Below are positions 1-9,419 of a stretch of 64,000 bases of DNA, piece after piece (within the stretch, counting starts at the first letter, position 1; the number at the start of each line of letters is the position of its first letter). A program made the position numbers and the translations under genes. The notes under the pieces were generated by a model. That model was not told the DNA's origin. It was given only the letters and a program-made list of their open reading frames with translations, and did not search any database. The stretch is taken from the NCBI RefSeq assembly GCF_002289575.1, contig NZ_NTGA01000004.1, positions 186,001 to 250,000 on the forward strand, read 5' to 3'. The stretch comes from Dietzia natronolimnaea. GTDB taxonomy: Bacteria; Actinomycetota; Actinomycetes; Mycobacteriales; Mycobacteriaceae.

Positions 1-2126
1 TCCGGCTCGCAGAAGTGGAGATTCTCGACTACAGCCACGAACTCGACCTCCGGTCGGCCACACTCACCAGGCGGCTGCGGTTCCGGGACAGGGAGGGCCG
101 GGAGACCGGGTTGGTCAGTCGGCGGTTCGTCTCGATGGCCTCGATGCACCACGCCTACCTCGAGTGGACCATCACCCCGCTCAACTGGTCGGGTTCGGCA
201 GAGGTGGTCACCGCGCTTGACGGTCGGGTCACCAACGACGGCGTGCCCCGCTACCGCCAGCTCGAGAGCGACCACCTGCGCCCGGGGAGCACGCTCTTCC
301 CGGAGCCCGAGGTCATCGCCATCAAGGCACACACCCGGCAGTCCGAGGTGGTCGTCAGTCTGGCGGCCCGGACCCTCGTCCACACGGCCGGGGAGAAGAT
401 CGACGTACCGCGGGCGGATTTCCGGACCTCGGACTACATCCAGCAGACGCTGAGCCTGGACCTCGAGCGCGGCGTCGCGGTGACGATCGAGAAATCGGTG
501 TCGCTGTTCACCTCGCGCGACCCCGCCACCGGGGACACCATGACGCGCGCGCACCGGTCGGTGGTCCGCGCCCGGCCCATCGACGCCGCCTACGCGCACC
601 ACTGCGAGGCATGGGGCCGGTTGTGGCAGGCGTGTGACATGCGGGTGTTCGGCGACGACGAGGTGCAGCACCTCCTGCGGGTCCACATCAGCCACATCCT
701 GCAGATCTGCTCCCATCACACCGCGGACCTGGATGCGGGGGTGCCCGCCCGCGGGATCAACGGGGAGGCCTACCGCGGCCACATCTTCTGGGACGAGCTG
801 TTCGTCTTCCCCTTCCTCACCTTCCGGACCCCCGATGTCACCCGGGGACTGTTGATGTACCGCTACCGCCGCTTGTCGGAAGCGCGGGCGGCGGCCGACG
901 CCGCCGGGTACGAGGGCTTCATGTTCCCGTGGCAGAGCGGGTCGTTGGGGACCGAGGAGACCCAGGAGGTCCACCTCAACCCGATGTCCGGGCGCTGGGA
1001 CGAGGACCTGTCCCACAACCAGCGACACGTGAGTGCGGCCATCTTCTACAACGTCTGGCAGTACGTCACGCTCACCGAGGACACCATGTTCCTCGAGTAC
1101 CGGGGGGCGGAGATGATGCTCGGCATCGCCCGCTTCTGGTCGTCGATCGCCCACTACTCGCCGGAGCGGGACCGCTACGAGATCCACGGCGTGATGGGGC
1201 CGGACGAGTACCACGAGAAGTACCCCGGGGCGTCGGAGGCGGGGCTGCGGAACAACGCCTACACCAATGTCTTCGTGGCCTGGATCTGCGACATCGCCGC
1301 GAGCCTGCTCGACCTCCTGCCCGAACCCCGGGCGGACGAGGTGCGCGCGCGGCTCGAACTGCGCGACGAGGAGGTCACGCGGTGGAAGGACATGAGCAGG
1401 AAGATGTTCGTCCCGTTCCACGACGGGGTGATCAGCCAGTTCGAGGGGTATGAGGACCTCGTGGAGCTGGACTGGGACTCCTACCGCGCCCAGTACGGCG
1501 ACATCCAGCGGTTGGACCGGATCCTCAAGGCCGAGGGGGACACCCCCGACCGGTACAAGCTCGCCAAGCAGGCCGACGCCGTGATGCTGTTCTTCCTCTT
1601 CAGCGACTCCGAACTCAGGCGCATCGTCAGGCGACTCGGCTACGACTTCCCCGCCGACGCCGCCAGGCGCACCATCGAGTACTACGACCGCCGGACCTCG
1701 CACGGCTCGACCCTGTCCTACATCACCCACGCCGGTGTGCTGGCCCGCTTCGATCCGGACGCCTCGTGGGAGCGGTTCAAGGTGGCGTTGGCCAGCGACG
1801 TCAACGACATCCAGGGTGGCACCACGCGCGAGGGGATCCACATGGGGGTGATGTCCGGGACGGTCGATCTGGTCCAGAGGTTCTACGCGGGCATGCGGGT
1901 CAGCGGCGGGATGCTGCGCCTCGACCCCAACCTGCCCAGCGGAATCGACGGGGTGTCCTTCGACATGACCTACCTGCGTTCCCCGTTGACGGTGACGGTG
2001 ATGAGGGACCGCGTCACGGTCCGGCACCGCGACGGGGTGATCGACGCGACCCCCGTCAAGGTCCGGGTGGGTCGGGAGGAACGGATGGTCGCGGTGGGTG
2101 GCGAGGAGACGTTCAGTCTGACGTGA
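1..2126 (+). CDS. Glycoside hydrolase family 65 protein (disaccharide phosphorylase-like), 5' end outside window
   Basis: The reading frame is open to the left edge, so the N-terminus is missing; the GTG at 15 is only the first possible start inside the window. The roughly 700 visible residues match the GH65 plan: the end of the N-terminal beta-sandwich, then the (alpha/alpha)6 barrel. The general-acid motif GPDEYHE lies near residue 397 counted from 15, with the conserved segments KQADAVML and GGTTREGIHMG further on. GH65 enzymes phosphorolyse trehalose, maltose, kojibiose or related disaccharides to a hexose 1-phosphate plus glucose in the cytoplasm. Substrate cannot be told from sequence alone. 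In related actinobacteria the gene often follows a beta-phosphoglucomutase, which would lie outside this window. Confidence 0.9.
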   Translation, partial: RLAEVEILDYSHELDLRSATLTRRLRFRDREGRETGLVSRRFVSMASMHHAYLEWTITPLNWSGSAEVVTALDGRVTNDGVPRYRQLESDHLRPGSTLFPEPEVIAIKAHTRQSEVVVSLAARTLVHTAGEKIDVPRADFRTSDYIQQTLSLDLERGVAVTIEKSVSLFTSRDPATGDTMTRAHRSVVRARPIDAAYAHHCEAWGRLWQACDMRVFGDDEVQHLLRVHISHILQICSHHTADLDAGVPARGINGEAYRGHIFWDELFVFPFLTFRTPDVTRGLLMYRYRRLSEARAAADAAGYEGFMFPWQSGSLGTEETQEVHLNPMSGRWDEDLSHNQRHVSAAIFYNVWQYVTLTEDTMFLEYRGAEMMLGIARFWSSIAHYSPERDRYEIHGVMGPDEYHEKYPGASEAGLRNNAYTNVFVAWICDIAASLLDLLPEPRADEVRARLELRDEEVTRWKDMSRKMFVPFHDGVISQFEGYEDLVELDWDSYRAQYGDIQRLDRILKAEGDTPDRYKLAKQADAVMLFFLFSDSELRRIVRRLGYDFPADAARRTIEYYDRRTSHGSTLSYITHAGVLARFDPDASWERFKVALASDVNDIQGGTTREGIHMGVMSGTVDLVQRFYAGMRVSGGMLRLDPNLPSGIDGVSFDMTYLRSPLTVTVMRDRVTVRHRDGVIDATPVKVRVGREERMVAVGGEETFSLT

Positions 2127-2133
2127 CGCCCGG

Positions 2134-2724
2134 TCAGTCCGACACGACGCCCGGCCCGGTGGGGGACGCGGCCGGGTACGGCCGCCGGCCCGACGTGGCA
2201 TCGTGCCTCGCCCGGCGCCGTTCCTCTCGCTCCCGGTGGCGGGCGGCGTGGCGTTCCCTCTCCCGCTCGGTCTCCACCTCGTGGTCGTACGGGTTCCCCC
2301 GGAAGCGACGGATCGAGTAGACGATGAGGACCAGGCCGATCAGTCCGGAGGCGATCAGGCTCCCGCCGGTGCCCCATCCGCCGATGAACCACCAGGCGGG
2401 GTCGAAGGGCCACCACCGTGGCGCCGGTGGGTGCTCGCCCCAGTAGATCCCGAGCCCGACCAGCCACGCCACGCCGAGCACCGACGCGGTGATCCTCGGC
2501 CAGGTCTGCACCCCGCGGGACGCGCCCTCGAGGGCCATCCGTTTGACGGGGTCGACCCGCTTCTCGAACCACTCGTACTGCTGGGAGAGCACCACCATGC
2601 CCGCGAAGAGGGTGAGCAGCCCGGGGCCGGGGAGGAACAGGGCGGCGATGCCCAGCACGACGAGGGTCCACCCGATTGTCTCGAGTGCGAGGCGCTTGGC
2701 CGCGACGTAACCGAGTCTTCTCAC
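2134..2724 (-). CDS. PGPGW-motif membrane protein (TIGR02611 family)
   Basis: A 196-residue protein starting at GTG. A hydrophobic hairpin near residues 14-45 holds LPGPGLL, the signature of the PGPGW/TIGR02611 family of actinobacterial membrane proteins of unknown function. Two more hydrophobic segments follow (about residues 77-95 and 110-140, rich in Trp and Gly), then a highly charged Arg/Glu/His C-terminal tail that is probably cytoplasmic. It converges on the GH65 gene with only 7 nt between the stop codons. No reaction can be assigned. Confidence 0.8.
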   Translation of the reverse strand: MRRLGYVAAKRLALETIGWTLVVLGIAALFLPGPGLLTLFAGMVVLSQQYEWFEKRVDPVKRMALEGASRGVQTWPRITASVLGVAWLVGLGIYWGEHPPAPRWWPFDPAWWFIGGWGTGGSLIASGLIGLVLIVYSIRRFRGNPYDHEVETERERERHAARHREREERRRARHDATSGRRPYPAASPTGPGVVSD

Positions 2725-2769
2725 CAGACCATGGTGGCAGAGATCGGCCGGGGCGGTACCGCGGCGAGG

Positions 2770-3402
2770 TCAGGCCGGGACGGGGGACCCGAACGCCCGC
2801 GCCGCTCGGACGCCCGCCTCGAGGTCGACCTCGGGCCACCCGTCGGGGGAGTGCAGGACGGCGGCCAGATCCCGGGCGGACAACCGTGCACCCGCCGAGA
2901 GGAGCGCGTCGACCGCGCCGGCCGTGGGGGCGTCGAGGAGGGTCTCGTCGGCCAACTCGTCGACGATGTCCCGTACGGCCGCGGCGGTCACCGGGTAGAT
3001 CTCCGGGTCGAAACCGTCGTCGGTCGGCTGGTCCAGCCTCCACCACGTAGCCCCGTCCCAGCCGTACAGGAAGCCCAGGTAGAGGCCCTTGGACCGGGCG
3101 TGCTCGACCCCGCGTCGCCACCACCCCGGAGCGTCGCCGACGAGGTCCGTCCCGGCCTCTCCGGCGCGACCGCTGCCCTCCGTGAGGGAGAACTCGTGGT
3201 GCCAGCCGGCCAGGAGCGCGCGCCCCTCTCCGGGCCGGACGAGGGCCAGCCACATCCCCTCCGCGCCGGCCCAGTGCAGGGCCGAGGGTGTGGGCGTGGA
3301 GTGCTCCAGGCCCACCGCGGCGCGCACGGCGGCGTCCACGGCGAGGAGGGAGGCGATGTCGTCGGGCGTCGAGTCCAGGTCCACGGGGAGCAGGGCCATG
3401 CC
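2770..3402 (-). CDS. Hypothetical protein, 210 aa
   Basis: Start placed at ATG 3402 because a TAGGGT -10 box lies 7 nt upstream, the leaderless arrangement seen repeatedly here; a longer reading from 3510 would cover that promoter. The product is soluble, acidic and Trp-rich, with no signal peptide, membrane segment or recognised catalytic motif. The central region (GWHHEFSL, LYLGFLYGWDGATWWRL) suggests a compact alpha/beta fold. It resembles uncharacterised actinobacterial proteins only in a general way. It ends 45 nt before the GTG of the downstream membrane-protein gene and may be co-transcribed with it. Confidence 0.65.
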   Translation of the reverse strand, partial: GMALLPVDLDSTPDDIASLLAVDAAVRAAVGLEHSTPTPSALHWAGAEGMWLALVRPGEGRALLAGWHHEFSLTEGSGRAGEAGTDLVGDAPGWWRRGVEHARSKGLYLGFLYGWDGATWWRLDQPTDDGFDPEIYPVTAAAVRDIVDELADETLLDAPTAGAVDALLSAGARLSARDLAAVLHSPDGWPEVDLEAGVRAARAFGSPVPA

Positions 3403-3545
3403 GGTCACCCTAGGCCACCGCGAGGGCTCGGTCGATTGCCCGCCGGTGAACACTCGGCGAGTCCGGGGTGGACGGACGGGCCGCTGTCGAGGGCCGCGGG
3501 GCGCCCGCACCGGGTCTCCGCCGCGTGTTCACGGGCGCGACACCT

Positions 3546-3581
3546 GAACAGTACGTTCCTGTTTCCCCCGGATCCTAGCGT
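3546..3581 (+). promoter_or_regulatory. Possible promoter/operator of the PhoX gene
   Basis: The 229-nt gap upstream of the phosphatase gene holds an imperfect dyad, AACAG-N7-CTGTT (3547-3563), followed by a TAGCGT -10-like hexamer at 3576-3581. No convincing PhoP/PhoR box was recognised. Weak, pattern-based call. Confidence 0.25.
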
Positions 3582-3631
3582 CGTAGCCCGCGCGCCGGAA
3601 GGGCCGGCCGCGGGGAGAGGACACCGGAACA

Positions 3632-5179
3632 ATGGCAGAAACCAGCATCGATCGCCGGCGATTCCTCGTCGGCGCGGCCGCCGTCGGCGCGGGGGTGTAC
3701 GTCGCCGGCAACCTCACCGGGACCTTCACCGGCGCCGGAGCCACCGCGAACGCGACGGGCGTCGGCACCGAGGGGTACGGGGACCTGGTGCCGGACCCGA
3801 ACGGCCTGCTCGATCTGCCGGAGGGCTTCACGTACTCGGTCGTCACCCACGCGGGCGAGCACGCCATGGAGGGCGGCGCGACGTCCCCGTCCGATCCCGA
3901 TGCCGCCGGGTACTTCCCGGCCTCCGGCCCCCTCGGCTCGCTCTCGGGAGCACTCGGTTCGCTCGGTGACCTGGTGGGCGCGGGGGGCGGCTTCCTCATC
4001 CTCAACCACGAGATCGGCGGCAGCGAGCCGCACGTCGTGCCGGTGACCGAGGGCATCACCTTCGACGATCAGGCGGGTGGAGGCTGCACGGTGATCGCCG
4101 TCGACTCCCGGGGCGCCCGCAGGTCGCAGTACGTCGGCGTGGCCGGCACGGTGAACAACTGCGCGGGCGGCGTCACCCCGTGGGGCACGTGGCTCACGTG
4201 CGAGGAGACCGAACTCCGGGCCGGCGGCAGATCGCTCGCGGGAAAGACCGCGTCGGTGGACCACGGCTGGGTCTTCGAGGTCTCGCCGGACCCGGCGCTC
4301 AACCGGGCCCAGGCCACGGTGCCGCTCAAGTTCCTCGGTCGCTTCGCCCACGAGGCCGTCGCGGTGCACCCCACCACCGGCGTCATCTACCTCACCGAGG
4401 ACGCGGGCAGTCCCAACGGCCACGTGTACCGCTGGACCCCGCCGGCCGGGTTCCGTCCCGGCACCGGTTCGCTCGCGGAGCTCGCGCGCTCCGAGGGCGG
4501 TGACACCGCCGGGACGTTCGAGATGATGCGGTGCGTCTCCGGCGGCACGCACGTACCGGACCTGTCGGTGGCCACCACGGTCGGCACGACCTACCAGGTC
4601 GAGTGGGTCGACGTCCCGGGCCGCGACCGGCTCGCCGAGACCACCTCGATCCGCAAGCAGTCCTACGCCGATCGCGGAACCCGCTCCCGCAAGCTCGAGG
4701 GCGCGTGGTGGAAGGAGGGCGCGTACGTGGTGGCCTCGTTCGCCCGGATGGGGGACGGTTCGGCGGCCGAGCACGACGGACAGGTCTGGCGCATCGCGCC
4801 GGACGGCGCGTCCATCACGCTGTACTCGATCTTCGGCAGGAACCCGGACCCGTCCGTCGAGCTCGCGGACGGCGGGAGCTTCGACGGCCCGGACAACATC
4901 ACGGTCTCACCCCACGGCGGCGTCGTGATCTCCGAGGACGGTTCCGGGATCCAGCACGTCGTGGGCGTCGACGAGCGTGGCCGGGCGTACCCCATCGCCC
5001 GCAACCGCGTGAGCAACTCGGAGTTCGCCGGCCCGGTGTTCAACGAGGACGGTTCGGTGATGTTCGTGTCGATCCAGGGTGACGGCTACACCTTCGCGGT
5101 GACCGGCCCCTGGGCGCGTCTGGCCGGGAGTGCCGGGGCCGGCACCGGTTCGCTCGGCAGTGCGGGTCTGGGAGCCTGA
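3632..5179 (+). CDS. Tat-exported PhoX family (DUF839) phosphatase
   Basis: A 515-residue protein with a clear twin-arginine signal (DRRRFLVGAAAVG, residues 7-19), predicting folded export, as is usual for Ca/Fe-dependent PhoX alkaline phosphatases. The mature part is a beta-propeller of the DUF839 type, with conserved stretches LNHEIGG, WGTWLTCEET, GRFAHEAVAVHP, LTEDAG and GPDNITVSPHGG, which carry acidic metal-binding residues. ATG 3632 follows a GGAGAGG ribosome-binding site. The gene is monocistronic: a strong hairpin follows it. Expected role is release of phosphate from phosphoesters outside the membrane; the family assignment is firm, the substrate is inferred. Confidence 0.88.
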   Translation: MAETSIDRRRFLVGAAAVGAGVYVAGNLTGTFTGAGATANATGVGTEGYGDLVPDPNGLLDLPEGFTYSVVTHAGEHAMEGGATSPSDPDAAGYFPASGPLGSLSGALGSLGDLVGAGGGFLILNHEIGGSEPHVVPVTEGITFDDQAGGGCTVIAVDSRGARRSQYVGVAGTVNNCAGGVTPWGTWLTCEETELRAGGRSLAGKTASVDHGWVFEVSPDPALNRAQATVPLKFLGRFAHEAVAVHPTTGVIYLTEDAGSPNGHVYRWTPPAGFRPGTGSLAELARSEGGDTAGTFEMMRCVSGGTHVPDLSVATTVGTTYQVEWVDVPGRDRLAETTSIRKQSYADRGTRSRKLEGAWWKEGAYVVASFARMGDGSAAEHDGQVWRIAPDGASITLYSIFGRNPDPSVELADGGSFDGPDNITVSPHGGVVISEDGSGIQHVVGVDERGRAYPIARNRVSNSEFAGPVFNEDGSVMFVSIQGDGYTFAVTGPWARLAGSAGAGTGSLGSAGLGA

Positions 5180-5205
5180 GCCCCCTCGCCCCGGCAGGAC
5201 GCGTC

Positions 5206-5243
5206 CGCGCCGCCACCCCCGCAGCCGGGGAGGTGGCGGCGCG
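5206..5243 (+). terminator. Hairpin terminator after the PhoX gene
   Basis: Perfect 12-bp stem CGCGCCGCCACC (5206-5217) / GGTGGCGGCGCG (5232-5243), extended by an inner CCC/GGG stem. There is no U-tract, as is common for actinobacterial intrinsic terminators. It separates the phosphatase from the P450 promoter. Confidence 0.6.
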
Positions 5244-5301
5244 GGGCGGCGTGTTCGACGGTCCGGCTGCGGCGACACCTGTCGACTCCTACGGTGTCAC
5301 C

Positions 5302-6615
5302 ATGGACAGTGTGACCACAGACGACGGCGTTCCCTCCGGCCCACGGCTACCCGGCCTGGTGCAGGCCCTGCTCACACTGTCGGCCCCCGCAGCCGTCTTC
5401 CCGGCGGCCGCCAGACGGTACGGGGTGCCGTTCAAGCTCGACCTGATGCCCAGGGGACGGACGGTGGTCGCCGTCGCCGATCCCGCCGACGTCAAGGACG
5501 TCTTCGCCGGCTCGCCGTCGGTCTTCCACGCGGGCAAGGGCAACGAACTGCTGCGTCCGCTGTTGGGGGAGCACTCTCTCCTCCTCCAGGACGGCGACGA
5601 GCACGCGCGCGCCCGCCGGCTCCTCGCGCCGGCGTTCGGGCGCCGCGAGATCGAGGGGTACCGCTCGCTGGTCGAGGAGGTCACGACCGAGCAGTTGGAT
5701 CGCTGGCCGCGATCGGGCCGGGTCCGTGCGCACATCCTGTTCAACGAGCTCACGCTCGAGGTGATCCTGCGCGTGGTCTTCGGGGTGACGGACTCGGCCC
5801 GTCTCGACCGGATCAGGCCGATCGTGGCGCGGGCGGTGGACGCCGGGCCGGTGGTGATGATCGGAATGGGCATCATGCCGCTGCGCCGGTTCCGGCCGTG
5901 GAGCCGACAGGTCCGGGACCTCGCGACGATCCACGCCTTCCTCGGTGAGGAGATCGAGGCGACCCGCCGGGACCCGGCGCTGTCCGGGCGGCGGGATCTG
6001 CTGGCGCTGCTGGTGCGGGCGTCCGCCCAGGACGCCCAGGGGTTGTCCGATCAGGAACTGCGCGACCAGCTGATGACCCTGGTGGCCGCCGGACACGAGA
6101 CCACCGCCACCGCCATGGCGTGGTCGGTGCTCGAGCTGGCCCGGCACCCCGGGATCCAGGACCGCTGTGTGTCCGAGATCGCCGCCGGCGGTACGGAGTA
6201 CCTCGACGCCGTGCTCAAGGAGTCCCTGCGACTGCACCCCGTGGTCCCGATGGTGATGCGGGAGCTGCAGGAGCCCGCCACCGTCGGCGGCCGCACCTAC
6301 CCGCGGGGGATGACCATCTCGCCGTCGATCATCCTGGCCCACCGCGCGCCGGCCGCCTACCCCGCGCCCAAGGAGTTCGACCCCGGCCGATTCCTCGGCG
6401 ACGTCCCGACCCCCACAACCTGGCTGCCCTTCGGCGGCGGTGCCCGCCGGTGCATCGGTGCGTCCTTCGCGATGATGGAGGGCGAGGTGATCCTCCGGCA
6501 GGTGTTGGAGCGCTACCGGCTCGACCGCGTGGGCAGTGGGCACGAGTGGCCCAGGGCGCGGAACGTGACGCTGTATCCCTGGCGACGCGCACGGGTGGAG
6601 CTGCGACCGAGGTGA
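5302..6615 (+). CDS. Cytochrome P450
   Basis: A 437-residue soluble P450. Visible signatures are the I-helix oxygen-activation motif AAGHETTA, the K-helix ExxR (KESLRLHP), the PERF-region equivalent (EFDPGRFL) and the haem-thiolate loop FGGGARRCIGASFAM with the proximal Cys. Start at ATG 5302 rather than the in-frame upstream ATG, because TACGGT lies 6 nt before it (leaderless pattern). No ferredoxin or reductase gene is adjacent, so electrons must come from elsewhere. Substrate is unknown; no CYP family is claimed. Confidence 0.93.
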   Translation: MDSVTTDDGVPSGPRLPGLVQALLTLSAPAAVFPAAARRYGVPFKLDLMPRGRTVVAVADPADVKDVFAGSPSVFHAGKGNELLRPLLGEHSLLLQDGDEHARARRLLAPAFGRREIEGYRSLVEEVTTEQLDRWPRSGRVRAHILFNELTLEVILRVVFGVTDSARLDRIRPIVARAVDAGPVVMIGMGIMPLRRFRPWSRQVRDLATIHAFLGEEIEATRRDPALSGRRDLLALLVRASAQDAQGLSDQELRDQLMTLVAAGHETTATAMAWSVLELARHPGIQDRCVSEIAAGGTEYLDAVLKESLRLHPVVPMVMRELQEPATVGGRTYPRGMTISPSIILAHRAPAAYPAPKEFDPGRFLGDVPTPTTWLPFGGGARRCIGASFAMMEGEVILRQVLERYRLDRVGSGHEWPRARNVTLYPWRRARVELRPR

Positions 6616-6679
6616 CGCCGGGTCGCCGCGACGGGCCGGTGATGTGCGTTTCGGTGGAGATTTTCATACCGTAGGAGGG

Positions 6680-7291
6680 GTGAACGCTTCCCAGTCGCCC
6701 TCGCCGCAGGTCGAAGCGCCTCGCGCCTCGGCTCCCCGCATGTACACGTGGATCTCCGAGACCGGCAGGGTGATCGAGCAGGTGAGACTCGTCCGGAAGG
6801 GCGAGTCCTCCCGCGCCCGGGGCCGGATCGTCTCCGCCGCGCATCCCGATCACCAGGCGTTCACGCTGGAGTACCAGGTCGAGATCGGATCGGACCTGGC
6901 CCCTCACCGGGTGCAGCTGACCGTGTCCACCGAGGAGTACGAGCGCACCATCGACCTGGTCCGCGATGCCGAGGGCTCCTGGCTCCTGGACGACCCCTCC
7001 GACACCCGCTCCCGCGTGGGCGGCGACGGGGTGGTCGACGTGGACGTGACGTTCAGCGTGTTCTTCGCCAGCGTGATCAGCCGACGGCTCGGACTGCACT
7101 CGCAGCCCGGTTCGATCGAGCAGCGGGTGCTCTCGGTGGACTCCCTGACGCTCGACGTCACCGAGGACTCCGTCACCTTCTCCAGTGACGACGAGAAGGT
7201 CCACGGGATCACCGCCACCGCCGCCACGAGCGCGACCGTCGACCCCGACGGGTTCATCCTCGACGTCACCGGGCTCAGTCGGCGGGTCTGA
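6680..7291 (+). CDS. Putative glycolipid-binding family protein (DUF1089-like)
   Basis: About 203 residues. The segment VDVDVTFSVFFASVISRRLGL resembles the conserved core of the DUF1089 putative glycolipid-binding family, in which beta-strands form an open barrel. GTG 6680 is chosen because a TACCGT -10 box at 6667-6672 puts the transcript start almost on it; the AGGAGG at 6673-6678 is too close to act as a ribosome-binding site for this codon. ATG 6740 is the alternative. The 3' end overlaps the convergent tyrA by 17 nt. The role in the cell is not known. Confidence 0.65.
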   Translation: MNASQSPSPQVEAPRASAPRMYTWISETGRVIEQVRLVRKGESSRARGRIVSAAHPDHQAFTLEYQVEIGSDLAPHRVQLTVSTEEYERTIDLVRDAEGSWLLDDPSDTRSRVGGDGVVDVDVTFSVFFASVISRRLGLHSQPGSIEQRVLSVDSLTLDVTEDSVTFSSDDEKVHGITATAATSATVDPDGFILDVTGLSRRV

Positions 7292-8222
7292 CCTCCCGCC
7301 CGGCGGCCCCGGCGGCGCGGAGGTCCGCGAGCCAGCCCGGCGCCCCCGGGGTCACCGACACGGCCGCGTCCGCGCGCACCGCCTGCGCCCGCTCGTAGGC
7401 ACGACGCGCGCGGTGCCCCTCGTCGACGAGCGCCCCGAGCGACCCCTCGCCGGCCAGTGAGTCGCGGGCGGCCGTCAGATCCGCCAGGCACTCGTCGAGG
7501 ACGGTCACCAGCGCGTCCCGGTTGGGTTCGCAGATCGCCCGCACGAGGTCGGGCGCGGTGCCCGCCACGCGGGTGCCGTCGCGGAACGACCCCGCGGCCA
7601 GGGCAAGGGCGAGGTCTCCCCCCCGGGCCCCGGCCGAGGCCAGCGCCTCGGCCACCACGTGACCCAGGTGGGAGATCCTCGCCACGGCCGCGTCGTGGTC
7701 GGCGGAGGTGGACGAGACCACCCGGGCGCCACAGTCCACCGCCATCCGGGCCACGCGGGACCAGGTGTCGGGATCGGCGTCGTCGTCCGCGGCCACCAGC
7801 CAGGTCGCCCCACGGAAGAGGTCCGGGTCGGTGGCCGCCCAGCCGGAGTCCGCCGTCCCCGCCATCGGGTGGCCGCCCACGAACCTCGCGCCCAGCCCCC
7901 GTTCGCGCACCGCGGCCAGGACCGGCCCCTTGACGCTCACCACGTCGGTCAGAGCGGCCCCGGGTGCGTGCTCGGCCACCGCGTCGAGGACCGCGCCGAG
8001 GGCGGGCAGGGGGACGCCGACGACGACGAGGGCGTCCGTCCGCGCGGCCCGGCGGAGCGTGACGGCCAGATCCGTCGAGACGTGGAAGCCGGCCGCCGTC
8101 GCCGCCTCCGCGCCGGGGGTCGAGCGATTCCACCCGAACGCCCGATCCGGGCCCAGGACCCGCAGCAACGAACCGCCGATCAGGCCCGCTCCGAGCACGC
8201 ACACGTCCGTCACCGCCGCCAC
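7275..8222 (-). CDS. tyrA: Prephenate dehydrogenase
   Basis: A 315-residue enzyme that oxidatively decarboxylates prephenate to 4-hydroxyphenylpyruvate with NAD(P)+ in tyrosine biosynthesis. The Rossmann motif GAGLIGGS is at residues 11-18; VGVPLPAL, DVVSVKGPV and the substrate-loop motif GGHPMAGTADSG follow, as in TyrA enzymes. No chorismate mutase or ACT domain is fused. Divergent from the tadA-associated gene with a 36-bp gap, an arrangement shared with mycobacteria (Rv3754 region). GTG 8222 and GTG 8213 are both possible starts. Confidence 0.92.
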   Translation of the reverse strand: MAAVTDVCVLGAGLIGGSLLRVLGPDRAFGWNRSTPGAEAATAAGFHVSTDLAVTLRRAARTDALVVVGVPLPALGAVLDAVAEHAPGAALTDVVSVKGPVLAAVRERGLGARFVGGHPMAGTADSGWAATDPDLFRGATWLVAADDDADPDTWSRVARMAVDCGARVVSSTSADHDAAVARISHLGHVVAEALASAGARGGDLALALAAGSFRDGTRVAGTAPDLVRAICEPNRDALVTVLDECLADLTAARDSLAGEGSLGALVDEGHRARRAYERAQAVRADAAVSVTPGAPGWLADLRAAGAAGREVRPAD

Positions 8223-8258
8223 CTGACAAGGTTCTCACAGCAGACTACGGTTGGGCCC

Positions 8259-8783
8259 ATGGCCAGCACCTCCGACCGAAACACCCGCGACAGCGACAGC
8301 GACGACGACGCCGTCACCGGTTCCGCTCTCGGGGTGTTGCAGGCGGGCGGTTCATGGCAGATCACCAGACTCGATGACACCGCGCTCACCAGTCTCGACG
8401 ACGCCGCGCGGCAGGTCCGCTCGCTGCGCACCGAGGGGGCGTCGTTCGGCCTCGTCGACGTCGATCACGAGTTCTTCGTGATCCTTCGTCCCGGCCCGTC
8501 CGGGATGCGGCTCATGCTCTCCGATGCGACCGCGTCCCTCGACTACGACCTCGCGGCCGACGTGCTCGACGAGCTCAACGTGGAGCTTCCGGACGAGGAT
8601 CTCGAGGACGCCGACCCCTGGGGCGAGGGCGACATGGCGATCCTCGAGGACGTGGGGTTGCCGCCGGGGGTGTTGGAGATCATCGTGTCCGAGACCGACC
8701 TCTATGCCGACGAGCAGCTGCAGTCGCTGGCCGAGAGGATGGGTTTCGGCGAGGAGCTCGAGCGGCACCTGCCCGACTCGTGA
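8259..8783 (+). CDS. tRNA adenosine deaminase-associated protein (TIGR03941-like)
   Basis: A 174-residue acidic protein with no signal or membrane segment, sitting just before tadA. Its length, acidic composition and position match the actinobacterial family named for constant linkage to tadA; a partner role in A34-to-inosine editing is inferred from linkage only. ATG 8259 has TACGGT 7 nt upstream (8246-8251), so the mRNA is probably leaderless. The stop lies inside a 15-bp direct duplication (8777-8791 and 8794-8808) that bridges to tadA. Confidence 0.8.
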   Translation: MASTSDRNTRDSDSDDDAVTGSALGVLQAGGSWQITRLDDTALTSLDDAARQVRSLRTEGASFGLVDVDHEFFVILRPGPSGMRLMLSDATASLDYDLAADVLDELNVELPDEDLEDADPWGEGDMAILEDVGLPPGVLEIIVSETDLYADEQLQSLAERMGFGEELERHLPDS

Positions 8784-8813
8784 GGCGGTCATGCTCGTGA
8801 GGCGGTCACCCCT

Positions 8814-9296
8814 GTGACCGCGCCCATGTCACCGACGTCGCCCCGGTCCGAGGACGAGCGGTTGGTACGGCGGGCCCTGGCGGTCGCCGGAGACACCCCC
8901 GAGGGTGATGTGCCGGTCGGCGCGCTCCTGGTGGGTCCGGACGGCCGGGAGCTGGCCGTGGCCACCAACCGGCGCGAGGCCGACGGTGACCCCTTCGCCC
9001 ACGCCGAGATCCTGGCCCTGCGCGAGGCGGCCCGGGTGCTGGGTGACGGGTGGCGCCTGGAGGACTGCACCCTCGTCGTGACCCTCGAGCCGTGCACGAT
9101 GTGCGCGGGAGCCGCGGTCGCGGCGCGGGTGGGCCGCGTCGTCTTCGGCGCGTGGGAGCCCCGCACGGGGGCCTGCGGATCGCTCTGGGACGTGGTCCGC
9201 GACCGCCGGCTCGTCCACCGCCCCGAGGTCCGGGGCGGGGTGCTCGAGACCGAGTGCGCCGCGCTGCTGGAACAGTTCTTCCGCGCTCGGCGGTAG
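8814..9296 (+). CDS. tadA: tRNA adenosine(34) deaminase
   Basis: A 160-residue zinc deaminase converting A34 to inosine in tRNA-Arg(ACG). The active-site signature is complete: HAE (zinc His and proton-shuttle Glu) in PFAHAEILALREA, and PCTMC with both zinc cysteines in LEPCTMCAGAAV. Length is typical. The start could be GTG 8814 or ATG 8826; GTG is kept because GAGG lies upstream. It forms a likely two-gene operon with the preceding associated protein, separated by 30 nt. Confidence 0.93.
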   Translation: MTAPMSPTSPRSEDERLVRRALAVAGDTPEGDVPVGALLVGPDGRELAVATNRREADGDPFAHAEILALREAARVLGDGWRLEDCTLVVTLEPCTMCAGAAVAARVGRVVFGAWEPRTGACGSLWDVVRDRRLVHRPEVRGGVLETECAALLEQFFRARR

Positions 9297-9419
9297 CGGC
9301 GCCCCCGTACGGCGGTGACGGGATCGTGACCATGGTCCGGTGGAGGCCCGGCGAACATCTCCGTACGGTGGATCGGGAGAGGCGCCGGGCACCGGCGCCG
9401 CGATCGAGAGGAGCACCAC

